This document shows, one piece after another, positions 27,545 through 35,003 of a DNA stretch of 64,000 nucleotides (position 1 is its first letter; each line of letters opens with the position of its first letter). The stretch is from the NCBI RefSeq assembly GCF_036346615.1, contig NZ_CP107836.1, forward strand, positions 2,418,001 through 2,482,000, given 5' to 3'. Source of the stretch: Streptomyces sp. NBC_00523. GTDB lineage: Bacteria; Actinomycetota; Actinomycetes; Streptomycetales; Streptomycetaceae. Under the pieces are notes generated by a model. The model saw only the letters and a program-made list of their open reading frames with translations, was not told the DNA's origin and searched no databases. Both the position numbers and the translations under genes were made by a program.

Positions 27545-29331
27545 GCGGGGCCCTCCTCCCGGCGGGCAGGCTCGGCGTCGGAGGAGCCCGCGAGTGCGGC
27601 GGCCAGCTCGGGAAGACTCAGCGTCCCCTTGTCCAGGACCGCCCGCGCGTGGGTGAGCCGGTCCCGGTCGAGGTCGCCGGGGGGCGTCGAGGTGAGCACG
27701 ACGACCGGTACGGCGGCGAGCGCCGGGTCGGCGGCGAGTTCCGCCAGTACGCCGTACCCGTCGAGGTCGGGCAGGTGCAGGTCGAGGAGGACGGCGTCCG
27801 GGCGTTCGCGGCGCACCGTTTCGCTCGCCCGTCCGCCCTCGGCCACCTCGACGACCCTCCCGGCCAGCCGGTCGAGCAGTGGCCGGATCGATGCCCGGAA
27901 GGAGTCGTCGTCGTCCACGGTGACCAGGACGGCCACGACGGGCGTCGTCGGCTCGTCCGGGCCGGCCTGGGCGGCGGGCCGCCCGTCGGCCGGCAGCATC
28001 ACGGTGACCACGGTGCCGGAACCGGGCTCACTGGTCAGTTCGAGTCTGCCGCCCAGGAGTTCGGTGAGGCGGCGGGCGTAGGGCAGGCCGAGGCCGGTGC
28101 CGCTGCGTCCGCGCTGGTGGAGGCCGCGTACCTGGTAGAACTCCTCGAAGATCTGCTGCTGTTCCTCCTCCGGGATGCCGATCCCGGTGTCCGACACGGT
28201 GAAGACGACCCGGTCGCGTCCGTCCGCCCGGTCCGCCGCCACGTCGAGGCGCACGGTCCCCGAGGGCGTGAACTTCAAGGCGTTCGACAGGAGGTTGCGC
28301 AGGACACGGATGAGCATGACCTCGTCGCTGACGATGCTCAGACCGGACTCGGCCACGATCAGTTCGGCGGCGCCCGGGGACTCGAATCCGCGCAGGGTGC
28401 CGCGCAGCTGACCGAGAGCGGCGCGCAGGTCCACCGGCGCCCAGTGAGGTTCCAGGCGGCCGGACTCGGCCTTGGCGACGTCGAGGAGTTCGTCGACCAG
28501 GGCGAGCAGGGTGGCGCCCGACGCCGAGATGAGGCCGATCTGCCGGCGCTGCTCCTCGTCCAGCCGCTCCCCGTCGAATTCGAGCAGCAGGCGGGCCAGG
28601 CCGACGACCGAGTTGACCGGGGTGCGCAGCTCGTGGCTGACGTTGGCCCAGAACCTGGTCTTGGCCTCGCTGGCCTCGCGCAGCAGGCGGGACTTTTCCT
28701 CCAGCTCCGCGTAGAGGGCCACGACGCCCCGGTTGGTCTCCTCCAGTTCCTCGGACAGCTCGGAGTAGAGCGCCACGACGCCCCGGTTGGTCTCCTCCAG
28801 CTCGTCGTTCAGGCGGCGCAGCTCCTCGCGCTGGGCCCGGGACTCGACGAGCGCGGCGATCAGGTCGCTGGTCTGCGCCCGGCTGTCGTCGGGCACCCCG
28901 GCCTCCGTGTGGGCCAGGACGGCTTCGCGCACCTGCTCGATCGCCTCGGCCGCCCTGCCGTCCGAGGTGAGCGGCTGCTCGACGGTCACCGTGTGCTCGG
29001 ACGGGGTGTAGTGCACGGCCACGAGCCGGGAGGCGGCCTGGACGGCCTCGCCACCGAGGTCCCGGTCCTCCGTCCAGTCCATGCCGACGAGCAGGAGCGG
29101 CAGCGGGCGGCGGGTCACCCCGAAGGCGACGGTCAGCCCGTCGGAGCCCAGGAGATCCCGGCCCAGCTCGCTCAGCGCGGTGGCGAGCCGGATCTGGTCC
29201 TGCTTCTCCACCCCGAGCGCCTCGGCGGCCGACTTGCCGCTGCGGCGCAGCAGGAAGACATCCTGCTCCGTGGTGAGGGGGAAGGACACGAGCGGGTCTG
29301 CGCCGAGCGCCGTGAAGCTGTTCACCAGCAT
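27541..29331 (-). CDS. Cytoplasmic hybrid histidine kinase with RsbT-like N-terminus
   Basis: A 596-residue soluble hybrid kinase. Residues about 18-85 resemble the first half of RsbT (QIRLATALSELGRDLLG against RsbT QTKLVTAASELARNTLV), but the N-box Asn is Asp. A coiled coil with an 18-residue duplication follows (178-210). Then come HisKA (FWANVSHELRTPVNS, His233), HATPase_c (about 320-450, with NALKFTPSG, DTGIGIP and GTGLGL) and a C-terminal receiver (about 466-585, LLDLHLPDLDGYG). There is no membrane segment, so the signal is internal. It overlaps its neighbours at both ends (10 bp and 4 bp). Confidence 0.85.
   Translation of the reverse strand: MLVNSFTALGADPLVSFPLTTEQDVFLLRRSGKSAAEALGVEKQDQIRLATALSELGRDLLGSDGLTVAFGVTRRPLPLLLVGMDWTEDRDLGGEAVQAASRLVAVHYTPSEHTVTVEQPLTSDGRAAEAIEQVREAVLAHTEAGVPDDSRAQTSDLIAALVESRAQREELRRLNDELEETNRGVVALYSELSEELEETNRGVVALYAELEEKSRLLREASEAKTRFWANVSHELRTPVNSVVGLARLLLEFDGERLDEEQRRQIGLISASGATLLALVDELLDVAKAESGRLEPHWAPVDLRAALGQLRGTLRGFESPGAAELIVAESGLSIVSDEVMLIRVLRNLLSNALKFTPSGTVRLDVAADRADGRDRVVFTVSDTGIGIPEEEQQQIFEEFYQVRGLHQRGRSGTGLGLPYARRLTELLGGRLELTSEPGSGTVVTVMLPADGRPAAQAGPDEPTTPVVAVLVTVDDDDSFRASIRPLLDRLAGRVVEVAEGGRASETVRRERPDAVLLDLHLPDLDGYGVLAELAADPALAAVPVVVLTSTPPGDLDRDRLTHARAVLDKGTLSLPELAAALAGSSDAEPARREEGPA
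28699..28800 (-). repeat. In-frame 54-bp tandem duplication in the kinase linker
   Basis: Two near-identical copies encode LEETNRGVVALYSEL and LEETNRGVVALYAEL, offset by 18 residues, in the signalling helix just before HisKA. An 18-residue step is not a multiple of seven, so gain or loss of a copy would shift coiled-coil phase. Confidence 0.85.
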
Positions 29332-30521
29332 CCTTTCGCCACCACGACGCCGGCGTCGTCCCGGCGCACGCCCGCTTCGCGCAGCAGCTGGGCGGCGGCG
29401 ACGAGGGGGGTTCGTTCGAGGAAACCGGGCATCGACTCCGCCCGCCAGCGTTCCGTGAGGCCGTCGGAGTGCATGATCACCGCGCTGTTCCCGGGCAGTT
29501 CCTGTCGTACGGTCCGCAGGGTCGGCAGCTGGTGGCCCACGATGCCGGGCGCCGACGGCAGGGAGCGGCGGGTGCCGGTCGCGGGATCGACCACGAAGGT
29601 GCTCACATTGCCGACTCCGCAGAAGGCCAGGGTGCCGGTGCTCGGCTCGACGCGGACGACGGCGACGGCACCGCCCCGGCCGCCGCGCAGGGCCTGGTGG
29701 ATGTGCTTCATGATCGCTTCGGGCTGCTCGGCCCGGGTCTCGCGGAACGCGGCCACCGCGGCCTGGGCCGCGCGCCCGGCGAGGGGCCCGTGGCCCAGGC
29801 CGTCGCAGAGGAGTACCAGGAGGGCCTGCCCGCCGGGCCCGGCTTCCCCCCGGCCGGGTACGGGGCCGGCGGTCCCCGGCTGCCGGTAGCCGGTCAGCTG
29901 CGCCCAGCCGAGGGTCTCGTCCCTCGCGGGGCGGGTGTCCCGGGCCGGGCGCGGCGCGGACGCCTGCTCCGCGAGGTGGTTGCCGGGGACGCGGCGGGCG
30001 GCCCAGGCGTCCCCGCAGATCTCTTCCCCGGTGATCGTCCTGGTCAGGCCCTCGACCACGGGGCGGCCCAGGGCGGCCATCCGGCCAGCCGCCTCCCGCT
30101 GCCAGAACCGGGCGGTCAGCACGGTGCCCCGGCCGGGCAGGGAGTGCAGGTCGAAGGAGTCGGCGAGGCGGGAGATGGTGCCGAGGCCGATCCCGAGGGT
30201 GCCGGCGGTGGAGGTGCCGTCGGAGAGGGCGTGTGCGATGTCCGCCATGCCGGGCCCCTCGTCCAGGGTGACGAATTCGAGCCCCGCGTCGCTGGGCGTC
30301 CGTACGGCGCGCAGCAGGAAGGAGCCCTCCACGGCGTGCCTGCGCAGGTTGGTGGCCGCCTCGCTGACCGCGAGGGCGACCTCTGCGCAGCGCTGCTCGT
30401 CGAGGCCGATGCGCCGGCCGAGCGCCAGGGCGGCGACCCGGGCCGCCGCGGGCAGTGCTTCCTGGTCCCGGAGCCAGACCACGTCTTCGGCATCCAGAAC
30501 GGGATGGGTCAGCGTGCCCAT
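29322..30521 (-). CDS. RsbT-like ATPase fused to RsbX-like SpoIIE phosphatase
   Basis: A 399-residue fusion of opposing activities. Residues about 20-145 form a GHKL ATPase with an intact N-box (VALAVSEAATNLRRHA), DEGPGMADI and a glycine-rich GTLGIGLGTISRLAD, as in RsbT-type serine kinases. Residues about 200-399 form a short PP2C domain, with LLVLLCDGLGHGPLAGRAAQAA and VIMHSDGLTERW holding the metal-binding Asp residues, as in RsbX. Such fusions occur next to stressosome genes in other bacteria. ATG 30521 lies inside the end of the RsbT gene (13-bp overlap); the longer frame to 31175 is a shadow of upstream genes. Confidence 0.85.
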   Translation of the reverse strand: MGTLTHPVLDAEDVVWLRDQEALPAAARVAALALGRRIGLDEQRCAEVALAVSEAATNLRRHAVEGSFLLRAVRTPSDAGLEFVTLDEGPGMADIAHALSDGTSTAGTLGIGLGTISRLADSFDLHSLPGRGTVLTARFWQREAAGRMAALGRPVVEGLTRTITGEEICGDAWAARRVPGNHLAEQASAPRPARDTRPARDETLGWAQLTGYRQPGTAGPVPGRGEAGPGGQALLVLLCDGLGHGPLAGRAAQAAVAAFRETRAEQPEAIMKHIHQALRGGRGGAVAVVRVEPSTGTLAFCGVGNVSTFVVDPATGTRRSLPSAPGIVGHQLPTLRTVRQELPGNSAVIMHSDGLTERWRAESMPGFLERTPLVAAAQLLREAGVRRDDAGVVVAKGCW

Positions 30522-30934
30522 TTGGTCACCGCGACCTGGGTCCCGCTGCCCGGCTCCGTGTCCAGCACGAAGTCGTCGACCAGCCGGCGCGCCCCGCTCA
30601 GCCCGAGGCCGAGCCCGCCGCCGGACGTCCAGCCGTCGGTCAGGGCCTGCTCGATGTCGGGGATGCCGGGACCGGAGTCCTCGAAGACCGCGGTCACCCC
30701 GGTCCTGCCGTCGCGGCGCACCAGGCCCGCGCGCATGACCCCGCCGCCGCCGTACACCAGGGTGTTGCGGGCCAGTTCGCTCGCGGCGGTGACGAGCTTG
30801 GTCTGGTCGACCAGGGAGAGCTTGCAGCGCTGGGCGAGCGTGCGCACCAGCTGCCGGGCCCGGACCACGTCGTCGTTGCTGGATATCGGCACGGTCTCGT
30901 GCTCGGCGTCGGGGACGACCGGGGAGGTATTCAT
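30509..30934 (-). CDS. rsbT: RsbT-type switch kinase
   Basis: A 141-residue GHKL Ser/Thr kinase. The N-box KLVTAASELARNTLVYGGGG, the FEDSGPGIPDIEQAL motif and the lid GGGLGLGLSGARRLVDDF are all intact. In the family, RsbT phosphorylates RsbR and RsbS in the stressosome and, once released, activates a PP2C-type phosphatase. Its start overlaps the end of rsbS by 4 bp. The gene order R-S-T matches the Bacillus sigB module and stressosome modules in other phyla. Confidence 0.9.
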   Translation of the reverse strand: MNTSPVVPDAEHETVPISSNDDVVRARQLVRTLAQRCKLSLVDQTKLVTAASELARNTLVYGGGGVMRAGLVRRDGRTGVTAVFEDSGPGIPDIEQALTDGWTSGGGLGLGLSGARRLVDDFVLDTEPGSGTQVAVTKWAR

Positions 30935-31308
30935 CGTCCGGCCGGACTGGCATCGCCGCGCCGGGCCAGGATCTCCAGTCCCTTCTCCAGGGTGAGGGCC
31001 GTGCGCACGCCGCCGAGGGAGAGGCCCAGTTCCACCAGGGTGATGGCGACGGCGGGCCGCATGCCGACGACGACGGTCTGCGCGTCAAGCAGTCGGGAGA
31101 TGGAGGCCGTGGTCGCGAGCATGCGGCCCACGAAGGAGTCGACGATCTCCACGGCGGTGATGTCGATGACCACACCGGTGGCGCCGGACTCCACGATCCG
31201 GGCCGCGAGGTCGTCCTGGAGCTGAAGGACGACCTGGTCCTCCAGCTCGACCTGGATGGAGACGAGGAGGACGTCTCCGATCTTCAGTACGGGTACGCGC
31301 TCGCTCAC
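30931..31308 (-). CDS. rsbS: RsbS-type STAS scaffold protein
   Basis: A 125-residue single STAS domain. VVIDITAVEIVDSFVGRML places Ser58 at the position phosphorylated by RsbT in Bacillus RsbS (Ser59). The AVAITLVELGLSLGGVRTAL segment is also typical. The GTG start at 31308 overlaps the rsbR stop (GTGA). RsbS and RsbR together build the stressosome core. I infer the same role here. Confidence 0.9.
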   Translation of the reverse strand: MSERVPVLKIGDVLLVSIQVELEDQVVLQLQDDLAARIVESGATGVVIDITAVEIVDSFVGRMLATTASISRLLDAQTVVVGMRPAVAITLVELGLSLGGVRTALTLEKGLEILARRGDASPAGR

Positions 31309-32150
31309 GCCGGGCCGCCGGTCTTGCCGAGGTCCGTGCCGGTCCGGCGCAGCGCGTGCTTGAGCGCGTCGGCCAACGTCGACTTGGTCACGATGTCCCC
31401 GAACTGGATGCCGAGCGCGACGATCGTCTGGGCGATCTGGGGGCGGATGCCGGAGATGATGCAGTCGGCGCCCATCAGCCGGGCGGCCACCACCGTCTTG
31501 AGCAGGTGCTGGGCCACCTCGGTGTCCACGGCGGGAACGCCGGTGATGTCGATGATGGCCTGGTCGGAGCCGGTGTCGACGAGGGCCTGGAGAAGCTTCT
31601 CCATCACCACCTGGGTGCGGGCCGAGTCGAGGGTGCCGACCAGCGGTACGGCGACCACGCCCTCCCACAGCTTCACCACAGGAGTGGACAGCTCCATGAG
31701 CTGCTCGGCCTGCGCGCTGATGACCTCTTCGCGGGTCTTCGCGTACACCTCGAGAGTGAAGAGTCCGAGGGCGTCGATCAGCTTGCTGAGCTGGAGGTAG
31801 GACCGGACGTCGTCGGCCGGGGTGTCCTCGGTGGGCGCGAGGACGTCCTTGGCGGCGAGGACGCTGGTGGCGGTCTCGGTCGGGGTGAATCCCTGGCGGG
31901 CACGCGCCCGGGAGAGCTCGGCGAGCAGCGCGCGCAGCTCCCCGTAGGCGTCGCCCCGCCAGTCGAGGCCGTCTCCGCGCAGGCCCTGGACCAGGGCCGC
32001 GTAGAGGTCGCGCAGCTCCCGCTCCAGTTCGGCGAGCGAGATGCGCCCGCGCAGCGTGCGGGCGACCGTCTCCACCCAGGCTCCGCCGAGCGATTCCTGC
32101 TGCGTCGAGAGCAGTTCGGCCAACCTGGCCGATATTTCCTGTTTCGTCAC
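31305..32150 (-). CDS. rsbR: RsbR-type stressosome sensor
   Basis: A 281-residue protein with an N-terminal helical RsbR domain (residues about 1-140, globin-like in Bacillus paralogues), a linker ELSTPVVKLWEGV (about 153-165) and a C-terminal STAS domain. Thr210 in GVPAVDTEVAQHL matches the RsbT target in RsbR. GIRPQIAQTIVALGIQFGDI is a family signature. GTG 32150 has GAGGGAG at 8 nt. An upstream ATG at 32207 would add 19 residues but has no comparable site. It is the first gene of a six-gene overlapping operon. Confidence 0.88.
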   Translation of the reverse strand: MTKQEISARLAELLSTQQESLGGAWVETVARTLRGRISLAELERELRDLYAALVQGLRGDGLDWRGDAYGELRALLAELSRARARQGFTPTETATSVLAAKDVLAPTEDTPADDVRSYLQLSKLIDALGLFTLEVYAKTREEVISAQAEQLMELSTPVVKLWEGVVAVPLVGTLDSARTQVVMEKLLQALVDTGSDQAIIDITGVPAVDTEVAQHLLKTVVAARLMGADCIISGIRPQIAQTIVALGIQFGDIVTKSTLADALKHALRRTGTDLGKTGGPA

Positions 32151-32445
32151 CGACTTGGCTCCCTCTGCCTCAGGCCCTTGGCTGTGATCCCTCGCAGCGT
32201 ATGCCATCACTCGAACACTTCTGGTGCCGCACGGAAGTGGCGAACAGCACCGGCCCGGGAGGCGGTCCGGGCCGGGCGAAAGGGGCCGGGGAGACAGGTA
32301 GACGAAGGCACGAACACCCCTCTGCCCGTTCACCGGGCCTTCACACCCAGAAATTCTCCGCCGGGCGTCGGCGGGAGCGGGGCACATGGAAACCGCCCGG
32401 CGGACAGGCGCTGAAGCGCAGCCGTCCGCCGGGCGGGGCGGGGGG
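32151..32445 (-). other. Upstream region of the stressosome operon, no gene seen
   Basis: 295 bp between rsbR and the allantoicase stop. It must hold the operon promoter. It includes relatively AT-rich patches around 32190-32230 and 32340-32365. I could not find a convincing sigma-B-type promoter by eye. Confidence 0.45.
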
Positions 32446-33585
32446 TTACGAGGCGGACGCCTCGTAACGGGCCCTGAGGTCCGCCGCGCCGGACTCCGTC
32501 AGGGAGCCGTGCAGGCGCATCCTCGCGACGCCGCCGTCGGGGAAGGCGTCGAGCCGTACGTGGGTGACGACGGCCTCGTCCGGCAGCGGGAAGCGGTGCA
32601 GGGTGTCGGGCTGGAGGCGGGTGCGCGGGATGATCTCGAACCACTCGCCGCTCTCGCCGTCCCGGCCCTGCAGGGCGATCCAGCCGGCCGCGTTGCCCTT
32701 GAGGTAGGCGGTGTCGATCTCGACCGCGCGGACGGCGCCCTGGGCGGGCAGCCGGAAGCGCACCCAGTCGTTGGTGTCGCGGACCCGGCGGCGGCGGTTC
32801 TCCCAGCCGTCGTCCATCTTGCGCGAGGTGCCGGGCAGGATGATCTGCGTCGGCGAGGAGTAGAACCGGTCCGAGGCGTCCTCGTAACTGCCGCCGTTCA
32901 GGACCGAGATCAGGTCGAACGTATCGAGCGTGGCCAGCCAGGACGGGTCGGGGACGACCTCGCCGTGCACGCGAAGGCGGGCGATGCCGCCGTCGGGGTG
33001 CTGGCAGAGGCGGATGTGGGTGCAGCGGCGTCCGCCGGTGATCTCGAAGCCGTTGGCGGCGTGGCCGCGCACGGGCGTCGGGGGGACGATCTCCTCCCAC
33101 TTCACGTCGTCGGCGAGCAGTTGTTCCGGGCCGGGCGCGCCCTCGACACAGGTGGCCTGGACGGAGACGCGCTGCGGGTAGTTGCCGCGGAAGTGGGCGG
33201 TGTCCACGACGATGCCGCGGATGATGCCGGGGGCGCCGAGCCGGATCAGCGCCCAGTCGTGCTCGTCGGGGGCCGGGAAGGGGTGCTCCGCGTCGGCGCC
33301 GCGGCGGCGGCGGGTCTCCCAGCCGTCCATGATCTTGCCCTTGTGACCGAAGTGCTCGGGGTCGAAGACCGCGCGCTCCCGGACGAGCAGGTTCTCGCGC
33401 TGGGCGAAGAACTCGTCGTTGGCGGCGATCACGCCCGCGCCGAGCCGCCGGTCGGCGAGGTCCACGAGGTCGGTGAAGGGGAGGTCGGCTGCGCGGTAGT
33501 CGGCGTAGGGGTCACCGCCGCCGTACGGGGCCGCGTCGTTGGCGTGGGGGTCGTCGTTCCGGATCTCATTCTGTTCGGTGGTCAT
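32446..33585 (-). CDS. alc: Allantoicase
   Basis: Hydrolyses allantoate to ureidoglycolate and urea in purine catabolism. The 379-residue protein contains the two related jelly-roll repeats of the family. Repeat one has GKIMDGWETRRRR, DWALIRLGAPGIIRGIVVDT and HFRGNYP. Repeat two has SRKMDDGWENRRRRV, DWVRFRLPAQGAVRAVEIDT and YLKGN. ATG 33585 is used. Allantoinase or urate-pathway genes are not next to it; the only neighbour on the strand is a LysR regulator 59 bp upstream, so alc stands apart from the rest of the pathway. Confidence 0.92.
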   Translation of the reverse strand: MTTEQNEIRNDDPHANDAAPYGGGDPYADYRAADLPFTDLVDLADRRLGAGVIAANDEFFAQRENLLVRERAVFDPEHFGHKGKIMDGWETRRRRGADAEHPFPAPDEHDWALIRLGAPGIIRGIVVDTAHFRGNYPQRVSVQATCVEGAPGPEQLLADDVKWEEIVPPTPVRGHAANGFEITGGRRCTHIRLCQHPDGGIARLRVHGEVVPDPSWLATLDTFDLISVLNGGSYEDASDRFYSSPTQIILPGTSRKMDDGWENRRRRVRDTNDWVRFRLPAQGAVRAVEIDTAYLKGNAAGWIALQGRDGESGEWFEIIPRTRLQPDTLHRFPLPDEAVVTHVRLDAFPDGGVARMRLHGSLTESGAADLRARYEASAS

Positions 33586-33644
33586 GCGTTCACTGTCGTA
33601 TGCCGGAAGCCGGTAGGTCCATCGAAAGTTTCCGCATGGATCGT

Positions 33645-34583
33645 TCAGCTTTGCTGAACGGTCGCGCTGTCCCCGTACGGTTCCGCCGCCTCGCGGAGCG
33701 CCGCGAGAACCCGGGCCACCGCCGGGGCCTCCTCTCCCCCGCGCCGGACGGCGGCGACCACATGGCGGCGCGGCCGGTCCGCGTCGAGCACCCGCATCAC
33801 CACGCCCTCCCGCCCGTGCCGTTCCGCCGAGGCCATGCGCGGGACCAGGGCGACCCCCAGACCGGCGGCGACCATGGCGAGGATCGCGGTCCAGCCCGAC
33901 GCGCTGTGCGCCTGCTCGGGTACGAAGCCCGCCGCCCGGCACGCGGAGACGGTGATCTCCGACCAGGGGCCCGAACCGCCGTAGATCCAGGGCTCGGCGG
34001 ACAGGTCGGCGAGGCGCAGCCCGGGCGCGTCCGCGAGGCGGTGGCCGGCCGGGAGCGCCACGTCGAGCGGGTCGGCGAGCAGCGGCAGGACGGCGAACCG
34101 GGGGTCGCGGGCCGTCGGGGCCTCGGCGGCCAGCGACAGGGCGAGGTCGACCTCGGCGGCGGCGAGCAGTTCGTACGCCTGGGCGGCCTCCGCCTCGCGC
34201 ACCCGGACCTCGGGGCCGGGGCGCGGGTCGGCGCGCAGCCGCTGCACGGCCGGGACGACGAGGGCGGGCACGGCGGTGGCGAACGCGGCGACCCGGACCT
34301 CGCCCGCCTCGCCGCGCAGATAGCCGGTCAGTTCGGCGTCGGCGCGCTCGAGTTGGGCGAAGACCGCCTCGGCGTGGCGCAGGACGAGATGGGCGGCGTC
34401 GGTGAGGCGGACGCGCCGGCCCTGGGCCTCCAGGAGGGGCACGCCGAGCTGCTTGGCCAGGTTGGAGAGCTGCTGCGAGACCGCCGAGGGGGTCATCAGC
34501 AGGGCGTCGGCGGTCGCGGTGACCGTGCCCCGGTCGCGCAGGGTGCGCAGGATGCGGAGCTTCTTGACGTCCCACTCGGTCAT
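33645..34583 (-). CDS. LysR-family transcriptional regulator
   Basis: A 312-residue DNA-binding regulator. The winged helix-turn-helix is at residues 5-65 (LRILRTLRDRGTVTATADALLMTPSAVSQQLSNLAKQLG), and the LysR substrate-binding domain fills about 90-300. It reads in the same direction as alc and ends 59 bp before it. LysR proteins usually control a divergent gene, so control of alc is possible but not shown. The effector is unknown. ATG 34583 gives the standard family N-terminus. Confidence 0.87.
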   Translation of the reverse strand: MTEWDVKKLRILRTLRDRGTVTATADALLMTPSAVSQQLSNLAKQLGVPLLEAQGRRVRLTDAAHLVLRHAEAVFAQLERADAELTGYLRGEAGEVRVAAFATAVPALVVPAVQRLRADPRPGPEVRVREAEAAQAYELLAAAEVDLALSLAAEAPTARDPRFAVLPLLADPLDVALPAGHRLADAPGLRLADLSAEPWIYGGSGPWSEITVSACRAAGFVPEQAHSASGWTAILAMVAAGLGVALVPRMASAERHGREGVVMRVLDADRPRRHVVAAVRRGGEEAPAVARVLAALREAAEPYGDSATVQQS

Positions 34584-34675
34584 GGGCGCAACCTACCGGT
34601 GCGCCCGGGTCCGGACATGCGTGTGCGCCGCGCGGTAGTGGCTACCGTGCGACGCACCCGTGCCGTGCGGGGCGG

Positions 34676-34696
34676 GACCGGGGCGGGGCCCCGGTC
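34676..34696 (-). terminator. Short GC-rich hairpin, possible terminator
   Basis: An 8-bp stem, GACCGGGG with CCCCGGTC, and a 5-nt loop. It lies 15 bp past the stop of the small membrane protein gene on the minus strand. Confidence 0.45.
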
Positions 34697-34710
34697 GCCG
34701 GGCAGGTGGG

Positions 34711-34941
34711 TCAGACCTGCTTCTTGGACTTGTCGAGCACCATGACCAGGCCCGCGATGACGCCGAAGAGCACGAGGGGCGCCAGGACGAACAGACCGAG
34801 CGTGTCGATCACGCTCAGGCCGGTACCCGGGTCGTCGCCGTCGTCGCGGGTGAGCGCGAGCGCGGGGGACGACATCAGCAGCATCATCAGCGTCGTTCCG
34901 GCGGCGACGGCGCCGGCGCGCATAGCGTTCTTCTTGTCCAC
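34711..34941 (-). CDS. Small conserved membrane protein (76 aa)
   Basis: Function unknown. It has an N-terminal hydrophobic segment resembling a signal anchor (AGAVAAGTTLMMLLMSSPALA, ending in an Ala-x-Ala-type site), a short acidic loop (TRDDGDDPGTG), a second transmembrane helix (LGLFVLAPLVLFGVIAGLVMVL) and a basic tail DKSKKQV. The start may be GTG 34941 or the internal ATG 34923. The pattern strongly suggests a real small membrane protein. It lies between the LysR gene and malQ on the same strand. Confidence 0.65.
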   Translation of the reverse strand: MDKKNAMRAGAVAAGTTLMMLLMSSPALALTRDDGDDPGTGLSVIDTLGLFVLAPLVLFGVIAGLVMVLDKSKKQV

Positions 34942-35003
34942 GGTGCAAACGTAGCGAACGCCCGCGCGGGCCGCGCGCCCGGGGGTGCCGTACGGGGTCC
35001 GGC

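Noticed and set aside
32151..32445. Sigma-B-type promoter before the stressosome operon
   Set aside because: I looked for GNNTN(14-16)GGGTAC/T on the minus strand and found no convincing match.
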